This document shows positions 16,907 to 25,136 of a DNA stretch of 64,000 nt, piece by piece (the first letter of the stretch is position 1; each line of letters opens with the position of its first letter). Both the position numbers and the translations under genes were made by a program. Below the pieces are notes generated by a model, which did not search any database, was not told the DNA's origin, and worked only from the letters and a program-made list of their open reading frames with translations. Origin of the DNA: Micromonospora sp. MA102 (GTDB lineage: Bacteria > Actinomycetota > Actinomycetes > Mycobacteriales > Micromonosporaceae); contig NZ_JAMWEG010000010.1 of assembly GCF_025460765.1 (NCBI RefSeq), forward strand, positions 176,374-240,373, given 5' to 3'.

Positions 16907-19846
16907 TCACACGATGGAGATCGACCGAACCTGGGTGTTGCCCTTGGTATCGACGTACACCTTGTAGTCGCCGACGGTGTAGGTGCCGGCAGCGTTGTTG
17001 TTGATCGTGAACGTGGCCGTCACCGGAGACTCGCTGCCGTCGATGTGGGTCTGCTTCACCGTGATGGTCAACTCGTTCGTGTGGCCGTTCAGCTTCTTCA
17101 CCACCGCCGACGGCTTCGCATCGACGACCGCGTTGGCGACCGTCACGTAGACCGCGTCGGGCGACGAGAATTCCGCGTTCTTCTGGCCATCACCGAACAC
17201 GAAGAAGCCCCGCTGTTCGACGGCCCCGCGCCCGGGGAACGGATCCGGGTTGGAGGCCAGGTACGTCGGATTGACCTTGTACAGGTCCGTCTTGGAATCC
17301 GCGAGCTTGGCCTGCACGCCGGTGTACGGCGCATCGGTGATCGCGAGGTTGACCGACAGGTAGATGGCGTCGGGGTTGTTGGCCGACATGCGCGAGGAGA
17401 AGTACTTGTCCGTACTCTGCCCCGCGGGAACGGCCAGCGGCACGACCTTGTCGCCGACGAGAATGTTGAACTGGAAGTCGCCGTAGCCCCCGGCGACGAA
17501 CGTCGCCCACGCCGCGTCCGACATGTGGTCGGGGCGCTCCACCTTGAACTCCAGACGCATCGGCGCCACGTACGTGGAGTTCAGGTACTCGGTGTCGGTC
17601 AGGGGCAGGTATACCCCTCCCGGGGCGTGCCCCAGTTCGAAGGCCGACGCCGTCGGGGTCGAGTTGCCGCGCCCGTTCCACATCGGGATGTTGAACGAGG
17701 TGGCGCCGAGCAGGGCCCGATTGCCCAACTGGCTCGTGCCGACAGCGGCCGACGCGTCCTTGTAGGTGCCGATCGTGACGTCGAGCAGGTCGAGGTCCGC
17801 CCGGTCGGCGTTCAGCCCCGGCATGTCCGCCCACATGAACTTGGCACCGGCGGGCCCGGAGTACCGGGCCATCTCCAGCATGCCGTCGGCCATGATCTTG
17901 GTCATCTGCACCGCCGAGTCGACCTTCATCCGCTCGTTGGCCGTGTGCCACCAGCGCTCGTTACCCGGGATGACGGCGCCGAAGGCGGTCATCTTGTTGC
18001 GGAAGCTGCTGGCCAGGGTGCCACCGGTCGTGCCCTGCGGATAGACCACGTCCCTGAGGGCATAGGGATCCGCGAACTCCCCCGGGTTGCGGTCGATCGA
18101 GGCCTGGTAGCTCCCGAACTGCAGAGCCGTCAGCGGGTTGTCGTGAGTGACGTACAACCCGGCGCCGACGGGCGAGCCGAGGTTGCCGATGGTGAACCCC
18201 TTCGCCTGGAAGGCGGCCGTGACCGCCGCCGTCGCCTGGCCGGAGTCAGCCGCGGTGACGTGCATGCTGCGCACATACATCGGCATGCTGAGGCTGCCGG
18301 AGGCGTCCGTGTAGAAGCTCGTCGGGGTCTCCGAGTTGATGCCGCCCATGAGGGCGAAGGTCAGGTTCGGCGTGCCGTTGCTCGGGTTGCGCAACAGGTT
18401 CGCCGGGATGCCCATGTACTTGCCGATATAGGCCTCGCCTTCGACACCGTCGCGGAAGAACAGGTCGGTGATGCCGTCGGCGGCCTTCTTCAGTTGCAGG
18501 TCGGCGGCCGTGGTTCCCAGTGCGCCGAGTCCCTCCGAGAGCAGGAACATTCCCCACACGACGGCATTCCTGCCGTACTGCGGGGTCGGCATCTCCATCG
18601 CCACATCGGTGTTGATCTCCAGCGTGAGCGAGTCGCCAGTGATCGTGGTCCGCACCTTGGGCGTGGTGCGGGGAGCGGCCGGGAGCCAACCCTTCGTGGT
18701 CGCGGCGGCGGTGATCGCGGACACGAATCGGTCCCGCTCGGTCGAGCTGGCCCCCGCCACGTCGAGGGTGAAGATCGCACGCGAGGCGATCTGGGTGGTG
18801 CTGCCGTAGGCGATGTCCTTGAGCGTCGGGTCGCCTTCGCGCAGGGTCACGCCGGCCGTGGCAGCCGTCAGCCGGAAGGCCTTGCTGCTGTCCGCGGACA
18901 AGCTCATCGACACCGACGGGGTCACCGATCCGGAGTTGCCGACGATGACCGGGAACCGCGAGTCGGAGGTGTAGGCCGCAACCGGGATCTCCTCCCGGTT
19001 GAGGTTCTTGTAGGCCCAGTTGTCGTAGAAGCTCGGGTTCGAGTTGTACGGGATGGACTGGAAGGTGGCGGTGTTCGTCGTCGAGGGCGTGCCGGGACCG
19101 CCGTCCTCATAGATTCCCATGACGATGCGGATGCGCCGGTCGAGGGGCAACCCCGCCTGGAGCAGCGCCTTGGCCGCGAGCAGCGTCGCCAGCGTCGGGC
19201 CGCTGTCGTCCTGGATACCCGCCCCGTAGACCCAGCCGTCCTGGACATAGGGCGAGTGGTACGCACCAGGAGTGCCGAGGTTGCCGTCGGCGTCCCGCCA
19301 GCGCGCCAGCTGGGCCGGCGACACCGAAGCCGTCGGCGAGTCGAGGTGGCTCAACGCCATGACCATTTCCGGGGCGTCCGGGTCACCGATCTCCGCGTAG
19401 ACGTACTTGTCGGGTTGGCGTTGGACGACCACCGGGAAACCCAGGTCGGTGGCCAGCTTGACCACCCAGGCGAGCTTGGCGACCTTGCGGTCGTACTCGT
19501 TCTGGTTGGCTTCGGTGTTGCTGACCGGGAAGGGGTACGCCGTCGCGGCCGTGCCGCCTCGGGAGATGGAGTCGTAGCTCGACCCGTCCAGCATCGCCCC
19601 GACCAGCGTGAGCGGGTTGTAGGTGCCGTCCCCCGCCCGCGCGCTGCTGACGCGTCCCGCCAACGCCTCAACTTCCGCGTGGATCGCGTCGCGCTCGGCG
19701 TCGGTCACCGACAGGTCGTAGGTGACACTCGGCTGGAAGCGCTCCTCGCCGGGGCTGGCCGCGGACGCGTGGGGCGCGGGCGCAACGGTCGCCGCGAGGG
19801 CCGCGGCGAGCAGGACGGAGAAGGTGGTCGTCCGTCTGTCTCTCAT
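16907..19846 (-). CDS. Secreted M20-family metallopeptidase (Sapep-like), unusually long
   Basis: A 979-residue protein with a type I signal peptide (hydrophobic FSVLLAAALAATVAPAPH, cleavage near ASA-AS). The M20 catalytic core occupies the first half: MALSHLDSPTA with the metal-binding His and Asp near residue 165, GAGIQDDSGPTLATL and MGIYEDGGPG. Usual M20 dipeptidases are about 470 residues. The second 450 residues have no assignable domain and end in a beta-rich segment (VTATFTINNNAAGTYTVGDY). The start at 19846 gives a proper signal peptide; the longer frame upstream does not. Confidence 0.85.
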   Translation of the reverse strand: MRDRRTTTFSVLLAAALAATVAPAPHASAASPGEERFQPSVTYDLSVTDAERDAIHAEVEALAGRVSSARAGDGTYNPLTLVGAMLDGSSYDSISRGGTAATAYPFPVSNTEANQNEYDRKVAKLAWVVKLATDLGFPVVVQRQPDKYVYAEIGDPDAPEMVMALSHLDSPTASVSPAQLARWRDADGNLGTPGAYHSPYVQDGWVYGAGIQDDSGPTLATLLAAKALLQAGLPLDRRIRIVMGIYEDGGPGTPSTTNTATFQSIPYNSNPSFYDNWAYKNLNREEIPVAAYTSDSRFPVIVGNSGSVTPSVSMSLSADSSKAFRLTAATAGVTLREGDPTLKDIAYGSTTQIASRAIFTLDVAGASSTERDRFVSAITAAATTKGWLPAAPRTTPKVRTTITGDSLTLEINTDVAMEMPTPQYGRNAVVWGMFLLSEGLGALGTTAADLQLKKAADGITDLFFRDGVEGEAYIGKYMGIPANLLRNPSNGTPNLTFALMGGINSETPTSFYTDASGSLSMPMYVRSMHVTAADSGQATAAVTAAFQAKGFTIGNLGSPVGAGLYVTHDNPLTALQFGSYQASIDRNPGEFADPYALRDVVYPQGTTGGTLASSFRNKMTAFGAVIPGNERWWHTANERMKVDSAVQMTKIMADGMLEMARYSGPAGAKFMWADMPGLNADRADLDLLDVTIGTYKDASAAVGTSQLGNRALLGATSFNIPMWNGRGNSTPTASAFELGHAPGGVYLPLTDTEYLNSTYVAPMRLEFKVERPDHMSDAAWATFVAGGYGDFQFNILVGDKVVPLAVPAGQSTDKYFSSRMSANNPDAIYLSVNLAITDAPYTGVQAKLADSKTDLYKVNPTYLASNPDPFPGRGAVEQRGFFVFGDGQKNAEFSSPDAVYVTVANAVVDAKPSAVVKKLNGHTNELTITVKQTHIDGSESPVTATFTINNNAAGTYTVGDYKVYVDTKGNTQVRSISIV

Positions 19847-20015
19847 GGAAGCTCCCGAACAGGGGGGATGACACGGTGGCGACAGCACACGCCAGCCGTG
19901 CCGCCAGCGGGCGGCGGGGCGGGATTTCTTGAGGATGATCTGAGAATCGGCCGGTGCCGTCAGCTCCGCGTAGCTCCGGGTGGACCTGTTGTGGATCAGG
20001 CTTGTCGCGTGGCTT

Positions 20016-21119
20016 TCATCCGACGACCGCCAGGAAATCCGAGTAGAACAGGCCCAGGCCGACCGCCACGCAGACGCCGGCCACGATCCAGAACCGGACC
20101 ACGATGTTGACCTCGCTCCATCCGGCCAACTCGAAGTGGTGGTGCAACGGCACCATCCGGAAGACACGTCTTCCGGTGGTCCGGAACGAGACGATCTGGA
20201 TCACCCAGGTCGTCGTGATGATGACGAAGAGCCCGCCGATCATGATCGAAAGTAGCGTCGTGCGGGTTGCCACCGCGAGCCCGCCGATCAGGGCGCCGAG
20301 CCCGAGCGAGCCCACGTCACCCATGAAGATCCGCGCCGGGGACGTGTTCCACCACAGGAAGCCCACGCAGGCGCCGGCCGCAGCCGCCGCGATCATGGCG
20401 ATCTCCAGGGGATCCCGGACCTGGTAGCAGTAGTCGTTCACGCGGGCGTACGCGTCGTCGGCGCACCAGTGCCGGTACTGCCAGAAGCCGATCAGCGCGT
20501 ACGCGCCGAGCACCAGGATCGACGCGCCGGTGGCCAGACCGTCGAGGCCGTCGGTGAGGTTCACCCCGTTGGACATCGCCGTGATCACGAAGACGATGAC
20601 CACGACCGCGCCGGCCTTGCCGACGTTCAGCCAGCTCATGTCGCGGATGAGCGAGATGTGCTCGCTCGCCACGGTCTGGCCGTTGGTGCTCGGCATGTAG
20701 AGCGCGGCGACGCCGAACCCGGCGCCGACGATCGCCTGGCCGAGCAGCTTGCCCTTGGCGGACAGTCCGTCGGAGTTGCGCCGGCGCACCTTGAGGATGT
20801 CGTCGAAGAAGCCGACCGCGCCGCAGAAGACGAACAGGCCGAGCAGCACCAGGGCCGTCATGGTCGGCCCCTCCTGCGCGATCTGGCGGTCGGGCAGGGT
20901 GGTCAGGGCGAGATGCCCGGCGACGTAGGCGAAGACGGTCGCCACGATGAAAACCACGCCGCCCATCGTGGGCGTGCCCTTCTTTCCCTCGTTGCTGGCG
21001 AGCCCGATGGATCGGATCGGCTGACCGGCCTTGAGCGCGGTGAAGACGCGGATCGCCACCGGCGTGCCGAACAGGGAGATGATGAACGCGACCGCCGCCG
21101 AGACGATGACGGCCCTCAC
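20016..21119 (-). CDS. mraY: Phospho-N-acetylmuramoyl-pentapeptide-transferase, outside a dcw cluster
   Basis: A 367-residue polytopic enzyme that makes lipid I from UDP-MurNAc-pentapeptide and undecaprenyl phosphate. Family motifs are intact: VGFFDDILKVRRRNS, AMSNGVNLTDGLDGLATG, RIFMGDVGSLGLGALIGG and MVPLHHHFELAGW. About ten membrane helices fit the family. The usual neighbours murE, murF, murD and ftsW are absent; it sits between a secreted peptidase and an integration island. It could be a second copy, for example one giving tolerance to an MraY inhibitor, or a relocated single copy; the window cannot decide. Confidence 0.93.
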   Translation of the reverse strand: MRAVIVSAAVAFIISLFGTPVAIRVFTALKAGQPIRSIGLASNEGKKGTPTMGGVVFIVATVFAYVAGHLALTTLPDRQIAQEGPTMTALVLLGLFVFCGAVGFFDDILKVRRRNSDGLSAKGKLLGQAIVGAGFGVAALYMPSTNGQTVASEHISLIRDMSWLNVGKAGAVVVIVFVITAMSNGVNLTDGLDGLATGASILVLGAYALIGFWQYRHWCADDAYARVNDYCYQVRDPLEIAMIAAAAAGACVGFLWWNTSPARIFMGDVGSLGLGALIGGLAVATRTTLLSIMIGGLFVIITTTWVIQIVSFRTTGRRVFRMVPLHHHFELAGWSEVNIVVRFWIVAGVCVAVGLGLFYSDFLAVVG

Positions 21120-21420
21120 GGGCGAACCTTCACGAGATCCAGACGTCCCGCGGCGTCCCCACCTGGCGTCCAGATCAGCACCTGACGTATCGACCTGAGC
21201 CGGCTAAGCAGACAGTCCTTGGCGACATCATCGATCATGGGACACGAGCTTGCCATCCGACGGCGGGCGGAGCAGCCCCTGGACCTCACAGCACCAAGGT
21301 TCGACGATCAGAAAAGGCCATCCCCCGCACGTGCCCGTCGTCACCCGGTCAGTCACCCACCCTTGATCGCGCCCAACTCCTTGCGTCGAGGCTTGCGGCT
21401 ACCGGGCCTTTAGACGGTCC
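21120..21420. other. Gene-free stretch at the left margin of the island
   Basis: No convincing gene. At 21306-21323 there is an 18-base match (GATCAGAAAAGGCCATCC) to the sequence just downstream of tRNA-Pro at 29000-29017, a possible scar of an older island boundary. Confidence 0.4.
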
Positions 21421-21663
21421 CTACCGGCAGAGCCAGAAGCCCTCCCCCTCGTAGACCGTCACGGCTCCACCCAGATGACGGACGCAGATCGTCGATCCCC
21501 GGACCCAAAGCTGCTCGCCCGCATGGAGCAGTATGGGGCGGGGAAGTTCCACTGCCCAGTCACTGGCCTCGACCATGGTCACGAGGGTCAAACGCGTAAC
21601 AGGAACAGCGTTGGTCCGAACGACTCCAGTCGAGTCAACTCCGGGACCAGGCTGCATCTGCAT
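21421..21663 (-). CDS. Small hypothetical protein
   Basis: An 80-residue ORF. The last 50 residues alternate hydrophobic and polar residues in a compact beta-like pattern (EQLWVRGSTICVRHLGG, AVTVYEGEGFWLCR) and contain two cysteines. Codon use is less GC-biased than in the core genes, as expected for acquired DNA. No family recognised. A shorter form starting at the internal ATG is possible. Confidence 0.4.
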   Translation of the reverse strand: MQMQPGPGVDSTGVVRTNAVPVTRLTLVTMVEASDWAVELPRPILLHAGEQLWVRGSTICVRHLGGAVTVYEGEGFWLCR

Positions 21664-22144
21664 AAGGTGAGGTTACAGATCACTGGGAGAGCCGCTCCTA
21701 CGTCGAAGCGGACTAGGATCCGCAGTCCTGCCATCAGCAACAACGTCATACGCACCTACTGACGGGCTGTATCGGGCTGCCGGCGTTGATCGCTGGTTGA
21801 CAAGGAATTGAGCCAGGTGCTCGTCGAAATTGATGGCCGCGAGGTACGGAGCGAAGGCGACCTTCATCGGCTTCTCGGCCGCGCTCTCGACGGAGCCCCT
21901 ACTACGGTTCGAACCTGGATGCCCGGTGCGACCGGTCGAGCAGGGATGTCCCCCGCCCGGTAAGGGTGGTCTGGACACACTGGCGGGTCAGCAGGAGGAA
22001 CCTCGGAGCGCAGAAATTCGAAAGGATCTGCAACCTCGTGCGCGTCGTCCAAAGCAGAGGACCAGAAGTTCGGCCACGACGAGCGGCTCGAGTTCGAGCT
22101 GCGGTGAACGCTTCGGTGTGAACGCGGTTATTGCAGCAGAGGAC
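21664..22144. other. Stretch without a convincing gene
   Basis: A minus-strand ORF beginning MKVAFAPYLAAINFDEHLAQ (ATG at 21866, stop at 21673) and another short minus-strand frame (21864-22052) could be remnants of genes, but neither has a ribosome site, family match or strong codon bias. Composition is mixed, consistent with decayed island DNA. Confidence 0.3.
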
Positions 22145-22570
22145 TCAGGGAGCGTTCTCCTCGCGCCTCGCCTCTAGTCGGTCTGCTCGGTGGTGAAGTT
22201 CCGCGGCGATGGTGTCCCAGTCCGGGCCGAAGGCATGCAAATCGTTGGCCGCCACATGCAACAGCTCGGCATCCTCCGGCCGTTGGAGGCAGGCCAACCG
22301 GAACGCGAGGTTCCGCGCCCAGACAGGCAGACCCATCCAGTCCTCTTCCAGCATCACCTTCAGCATCGCGACGATCTCGTCAGCCGATGCGAAGGTCACC
22401 ACCTCGACGAACGCGCTGGCAACCCTGGCGCTGTGCCGCTGAGTAAGCAACCTGGCCAACTCAAGCAGCGACATGCACTCCGGCGCGAACGGCTCTGCGT
22501 CAGCGGACTTTCCGGGGCGATCCCTAGTAGCCCTGTCAAGCAACGCCCGGAACCAACCCGTCGTCTTCAC
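22145..22570 (-). CDS. Hypothetical helical protein of the island
   Basis: A 141-residue soluble protein, mostly alpha-helical, with recognisable amphipathic segments (SLLELARLLTQRHSARVASAF, DEIVAMLKVMLEEDWMG, WDTIAAELHHRADRL). It starts with GTG and lacks a clear ribosome-binding site. It faces away from the adjoining integrase remnant. No family recognised; size and HEAT-like helices resemble small accessory or immunity-type proteins, which is only a guess. Confidence 0.5.
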   Translation of the reverse strand: MKTTGWFRALLDRATRDRPGKSADAEPFAPECMSLLELARLLTQRHSARVASAFVEVVTFASADEIVAMLKVMLEEDWMGLPVWARNLAFRLACLQRPEDAELLHVAANDLHAFGPDWDTIAAELHHRADRLEARREENAP

Positions 22571-22589
22571 AACTTAGAAGCTAACCGCC

Positions 22590-22987
22590 CTCCACCCGAC
22601 AACGGCACCGACGCGTCGCACCCTGGCCCTGCCGGCCCGGTGCGGCACCGCGCTCACCACCCACCGCGAGCGCCAGAGCCGGCCTGCCGCCGACCGCCTC
22701 GTCCTCCCCTCCGCTGCCGGCACGGCCCTCGACCGGCACAACGTGCTTCGGGCCTTCCGCCCGGTCGTCGCCAGAGCGGGCCTTGACCCGCGCGACTGGA
22801 CCCCACGCGAGCTGCGGCACAGCTTCGTGTCCCTGCTGTCCGACAGCGGCATGAGCATCGAGCAGATCGGCGACCTCTGCGGCCACTCCGGCACGACCGT
22901 CACCGAGAGCGTCTACCGGCACCAACTGCGGCCAGTGCTCCTGGGCGGCGCGATCGCCAAGGTCGGATCTTCGGCGCTGAGGCACAG
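22590..22987 (+). pseudogene. Tyrosine integrase remnant B (C-terminal part)
   Basis: The frame encodes only the catalytic C-terminus of an actinobacterial tyrosine recombinase: RRTLALPARCGTALTTHRER, then the box II region RELRHSFVSLLSDSGMSIEQ, CGHSGTTVTESVYRHQL with the nucleophilic Tyr. The N-terminal two thirds are missing, and there is no start codon at the break. The remnant ends about 65 bp before a copy of the tRNA-Pro 3' end, the usual spacing between an integrase gene and its attachment site. Confidence 0.82.
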
Positions 22988-23015
22988 TCACTCAGTCAGT
23001 CACCCAGCTACGACA

Positions 23016-23048
23016 AGAGGGCACGTCCATAAATTGGATGTGCCCTCT
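23016..23048. terminator. Hairpin between integrase remnant B and the att repeat
   Basis: AGAGGGCACGTCC (23016-23028) pairs with GGATGTGCCCTCT (23036-23048), 13 bp with one G-U pair and a 7-base loop. It occupies the position that the tRNA-Pro terminator has at the other end of the island. Confidence 0.6.
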
Positions 23049-23051
23049 GAG

Positions 23052-23098
23052 CTGCGTCGGGACGGCCGGATTCGAACCGACGACCCCTTGACCCCCAG
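23052..23098. repeat. Left copy of the 47-bp attachment-site repeat (tRNA-Pro 3' end)
   Basis: The 47 bases are identical to 29042-29088, which cover the tRNA-Pro 3' half from the anticodon loop to beyond the acceptor end. The match stops at the anticodon loop, the standard crossover region for integrases that use tRNA genes. Confidence 0.9.
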
Positions 23099-23182
23099 AG
23101 ATCGGCAACGCCGTCCCGTTCGGCTCGCACTGCTGACCCAAGGCCTGATGGTGGTCACCAGGGTTCCGCTTGGTGTGGTCGG

Positions 23183-23205
23183 TTGCTGTACTTCGTTGCT
23201 GTACG
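23183..23205. repeat. TTGCTGTAC double repeat near the left att site
   Basis: TTGCTGTAC occurs twice, 13 bp apart, and the 23-base block recurs with two differences at 28975-28997 just before the right att copy. It may be an integrase arm-binding site. Confidence 0.4.
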
Positions 23206-23300
23206 GGCCCGGACGGCCTGCCACAGCGGAGCCATCACTCCCCTGCTGCTCCCTCTGCGCGGCAAACGCAGCCCCTACGGGCGGCTCCTATCCTGCAACT

Positions 23301-23771
23301 ATGGCCAGCCAATGGACCATCTCGGATGCCTGGGTCTTTTCCTCGATCGAGGGAACCGGTCCCGACGATGGCTACACCCTCGCCCAGGTCATCGCGAAGG
23401 CTGACGGCATCAACCACGCCCTCCTGACCGAGGCCGAGTTCATCCAAGCCGTACCCCGCCTGGTAGCCGCAGGCCTCATCGGCGCCCTGCCAGAGGCAAA
23501 CCGCTACTGGCACACCGAGGCCGGACGGGCACTGTACCGACAACGGATGAAACGGCGCGGGCTCTTCGGCTGGATCGACGCGATACCTCCAGCACTACGC
23601 CGGCTCGGCGAGCCCGAAGGCACCGCTTGGTCCTTGCCTGCTGGCGTCTTCGCCCATGCCACCCAGGAATGGCACCTAAAAGCCGAGGCAATCCTCAGAC
23701 GACTCGGCACTCGACGCCAAGATCCAGGAGACACGACCAAGCAGCCCACCCCGAGGACTGAGGGGATTTGA
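23301..23771 (+). CDS. Hypothetical protein with winged-helix-like region
   Basis: A 156-residue soluble protein. Residues 30-85 (VIAKADGINHALLTEAEF, AVPRLVAAGLIGALPEANRY, HTEAGRAL) follow the helix-turn-helix-wing order of small transcriptional regulators. The frame is open upstream into the integrase remnant, but the ATG at 23301 begins the coherent protein; no good ribosome site is visible. It is the first ORF inside the right-hand integrated segment. Function unknown. Confidence 0.5.
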   Translation: MASQWTISDAWVFSSIEGTGPDDGYTLAQVIAKADGINHALLTEAEFIQAVPRLVAAGLIGALPEANRYWHTEAGRALYRQRMKRRGLFGWIDAIPPALRRLGEPEGTAWSLPAGVFAHATQEWHLKAEAILRRLGTRRQDPGDTTKQPTPRTEGI

Positions 23772-23792
23772 ACCCCTTACACCCGCAGTAGC
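23764..23792 (-). other. tRNA T-arm-like fragment
   Basis: On the minus strand there is a perfect 5-bp stem with a TTCAAAT loop (AGGGGTTCAAATCCCCT), the hallmark of a tRNA T-arm, but no complete tRNA fold around it. It overlaps the end of the preceding ORF. It may be a scar of another tRNA-targeted integration, or chance. Confidence 0.25.
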
Positions 23793-24120
23793 GAGTGGCC
23801 GTCATCAGTCGGACCGATCGACGACGCGACCAGCACCGAACCTGCCGACACTTGCCAACGTCCGCCGTCGTTGGTTGCTCTCAGTTGTAGTGGATCTGTA
23901 CCCGATGATCTTCACCGACCCCGCCAGAGATCGAGCCAGTTCCGAATACTGCTCGAGGAGTCGGCCTGCTAGGGCCGACCATGGTTCGCGACGCTTCGCG
24001 AGCAAAGTCCACTTAGCGTGCAATACAGGATTCGTCTCGGTAAGGGTGGACGGCCTAGCACATGATCGACTGAGTTGGTACAGTCTCCGCGAACATCGAC
24101 CATGATCGAGGGGATTACTG
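23793..24120. other. Gene-free stretch before the secreted protein
   Basis: No convincing gene. A minus-strand frame (stop at 23805) with a possible TTG start near 24030 would encode about 75 basic residues including SALAGRLLEQYSELARSL, but nothing else supports it. The last 60 bp presumably hold the promoter of the following gene. Confidence 0.3.
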
Positions 24121-24495
24121 TTGATTCGTCGTCTCATTGCCCTGACCGTCGCGGCCGTTAGCCTTACGGTGGCCATCACGGCAGTCACGGCAGCCCCGGC
24201 TGCCGCCTCCAGTTTCGCTACCTGTTCGACCGGCAAGGTTGAAGCCAAGGCTTACAGCAACATCCCCGTTTTCTATCAGCCCGACACTTCCAGCACCATC
24301 GTTGATTACGTTCAGAGGGGTCAGTACGCTGATTGCAGCCAAACTACCGGTGTGAAGCTTGGCGGCCGCTACAATGGGTGCGGGGCAACCAACGCAAACG
24401 CGTGGATCCTCGTTAGTTATTCGCGTTACACACCCCCGGACGGATGGATCGATCCAGTCGGCTACACCTACGCGGTGTGCTGGTCGGACTTCTAA
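24121..24495 (+). CDS. Small secreted protein, SH3-like
   Basis: A 124-residue exported protein with a signal peptide (MIRRLIALTVAAVSLTVAIT, cleavage after AAPAAA) and a 94-residue beta-rich mature domain with four cysteines, likely two disulfides. The pattern SNIPVFYQPDTSSTIVDYV followed by WILVSY and GWIDPVGYTY resembles bacterial SH3-like domains. The start is TTG with GAGGGGA 7 bases upstream. It is AT-richer than the core genes and stands alone in the island. The binding partner is unknown. Confidence 0.65.
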   Translation: MIRRLIALTVAAVSLTVAITAVTAAPAAASSFATCSTGKVEAKAYSNIPVFYQPDTSSTIVDYVQRGQYADCSQTTGVKLGGRYNGCGATNANAWILVSYSRYTPPDGWIDPVGYTYAVCWSDF

Positions 24496-24664
24496 ACGCG
24501 ATTACGACGTCTGCCTCTACTAAGGGGGCCCACCATGCCGACCACGGAGGTTGGGACGACGGACCTGGCCTTTTCCTTCGTCTGCCGCCGTTCGTGGCGC
24601 GTGTCGCGCTGCTAGCTGACCGCCCAGCTCGACCTGAGTAGGCTTCCCGGCTGCGCCTTGCAGT

Positions 24665-24803
24665 CATCCCGTCGGCCTTCGTCCGCACACCCGTGGGGTG
24701 GGCAGGGCCTGCCCGGTCAAGGTGGAGCACACCACTGTCTGAACGACCTTGACCGGGCAGGCCCTGCCCGCTCGGCTCTGCCCGGACGAAGGATGTCGGG
24801 ATG
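24665..24803. repeat. Long palindromic element with a perfect 24-bp stem
   Basis: The inner arms 24700-24723 and 24746-24769 pair perfectly over 24 bp around a 22-base loop. Further out CCTTCGTCCG (24676-24685) matches CGGACGAAGG (24783-24792), and CATCCCG matches CGGGATG at the ends. The whole 139-bp block is thus a nested palindrome, like a miniature transposon or a structured RNA. Confidence 0.7.
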
Positions 24804-24866
24804 GCGCCACCATCCCGGAGCGCCCGAGGACCCCGCCGGAGGCACTGCCCTTGTTCCAACCAACAC

Positions 24867-24909
24867 CGAAGCCCCGGATCTGCCAGCAACCATGGCGGCC
24901 GGGGCTTCG
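24867..24909. terminator. Hairpin, possible terminator
   Basis: CGAAGCCCCGG (24867-24877) pairs perfectly with CCGGGGCTTCG (24899-24909), 11 bp with a 21-base loop. No gene clearly ends at it. Confidence 0.45.
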
Positions 24910-25136
24910 TCGTACGTCGTGCCGCCGGCGGGCTAACACCGGCGCGCTGGCGGCCGAAGGCCAGAGGCGCGGCGGCGGGCCATCGGCCCGGCCCAGGTTC
25001 GGCGGCGCGAGCGGCCTGCGAAGCGGGCCGCCTTGATCTCGTACAGAAAGTTCTCACACCTGCTCAGCACCGAGGTTGTCCGACTCCGGTTGATGCGTTA
25101 CACGGTGGCTTCACTTGATGGGTGACACTCCGCCGA

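Larger units (their letters stand above)
24496..25083. other. Gene-free stretch with two inverted repeats
   Basis: No supported gene: frames on both strands are low-complexity shadows. The stretch contains a very long palindrome (24665-24803) and a second hairpin (24867-24909), then the flank of an IS481-type element. Confidence 0.5.

Noticed and set aside
17045..20110. A 1021-codon open frame antisense to the M20 peptidase
   Set aside because: High-GC DNA keeps antisense frames open. The opposite strand has a signal peptide and M20 motifs; this frame is His/Arg/Gly-rich with no domain.
22743..23771. A single long gene joining the integrase tail to the winged-helix-like protein
   Set aside because: The frame runs through the att repeat and hairpin, which are non-coding; the halves are unrelated.
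23805..24248. A 147-codon minus-strand ORF overlapping the secreted protein
   Set aside because: Its first third is antisense to the signal-peptide gene, and the rest lacks a start with a ribosome site.
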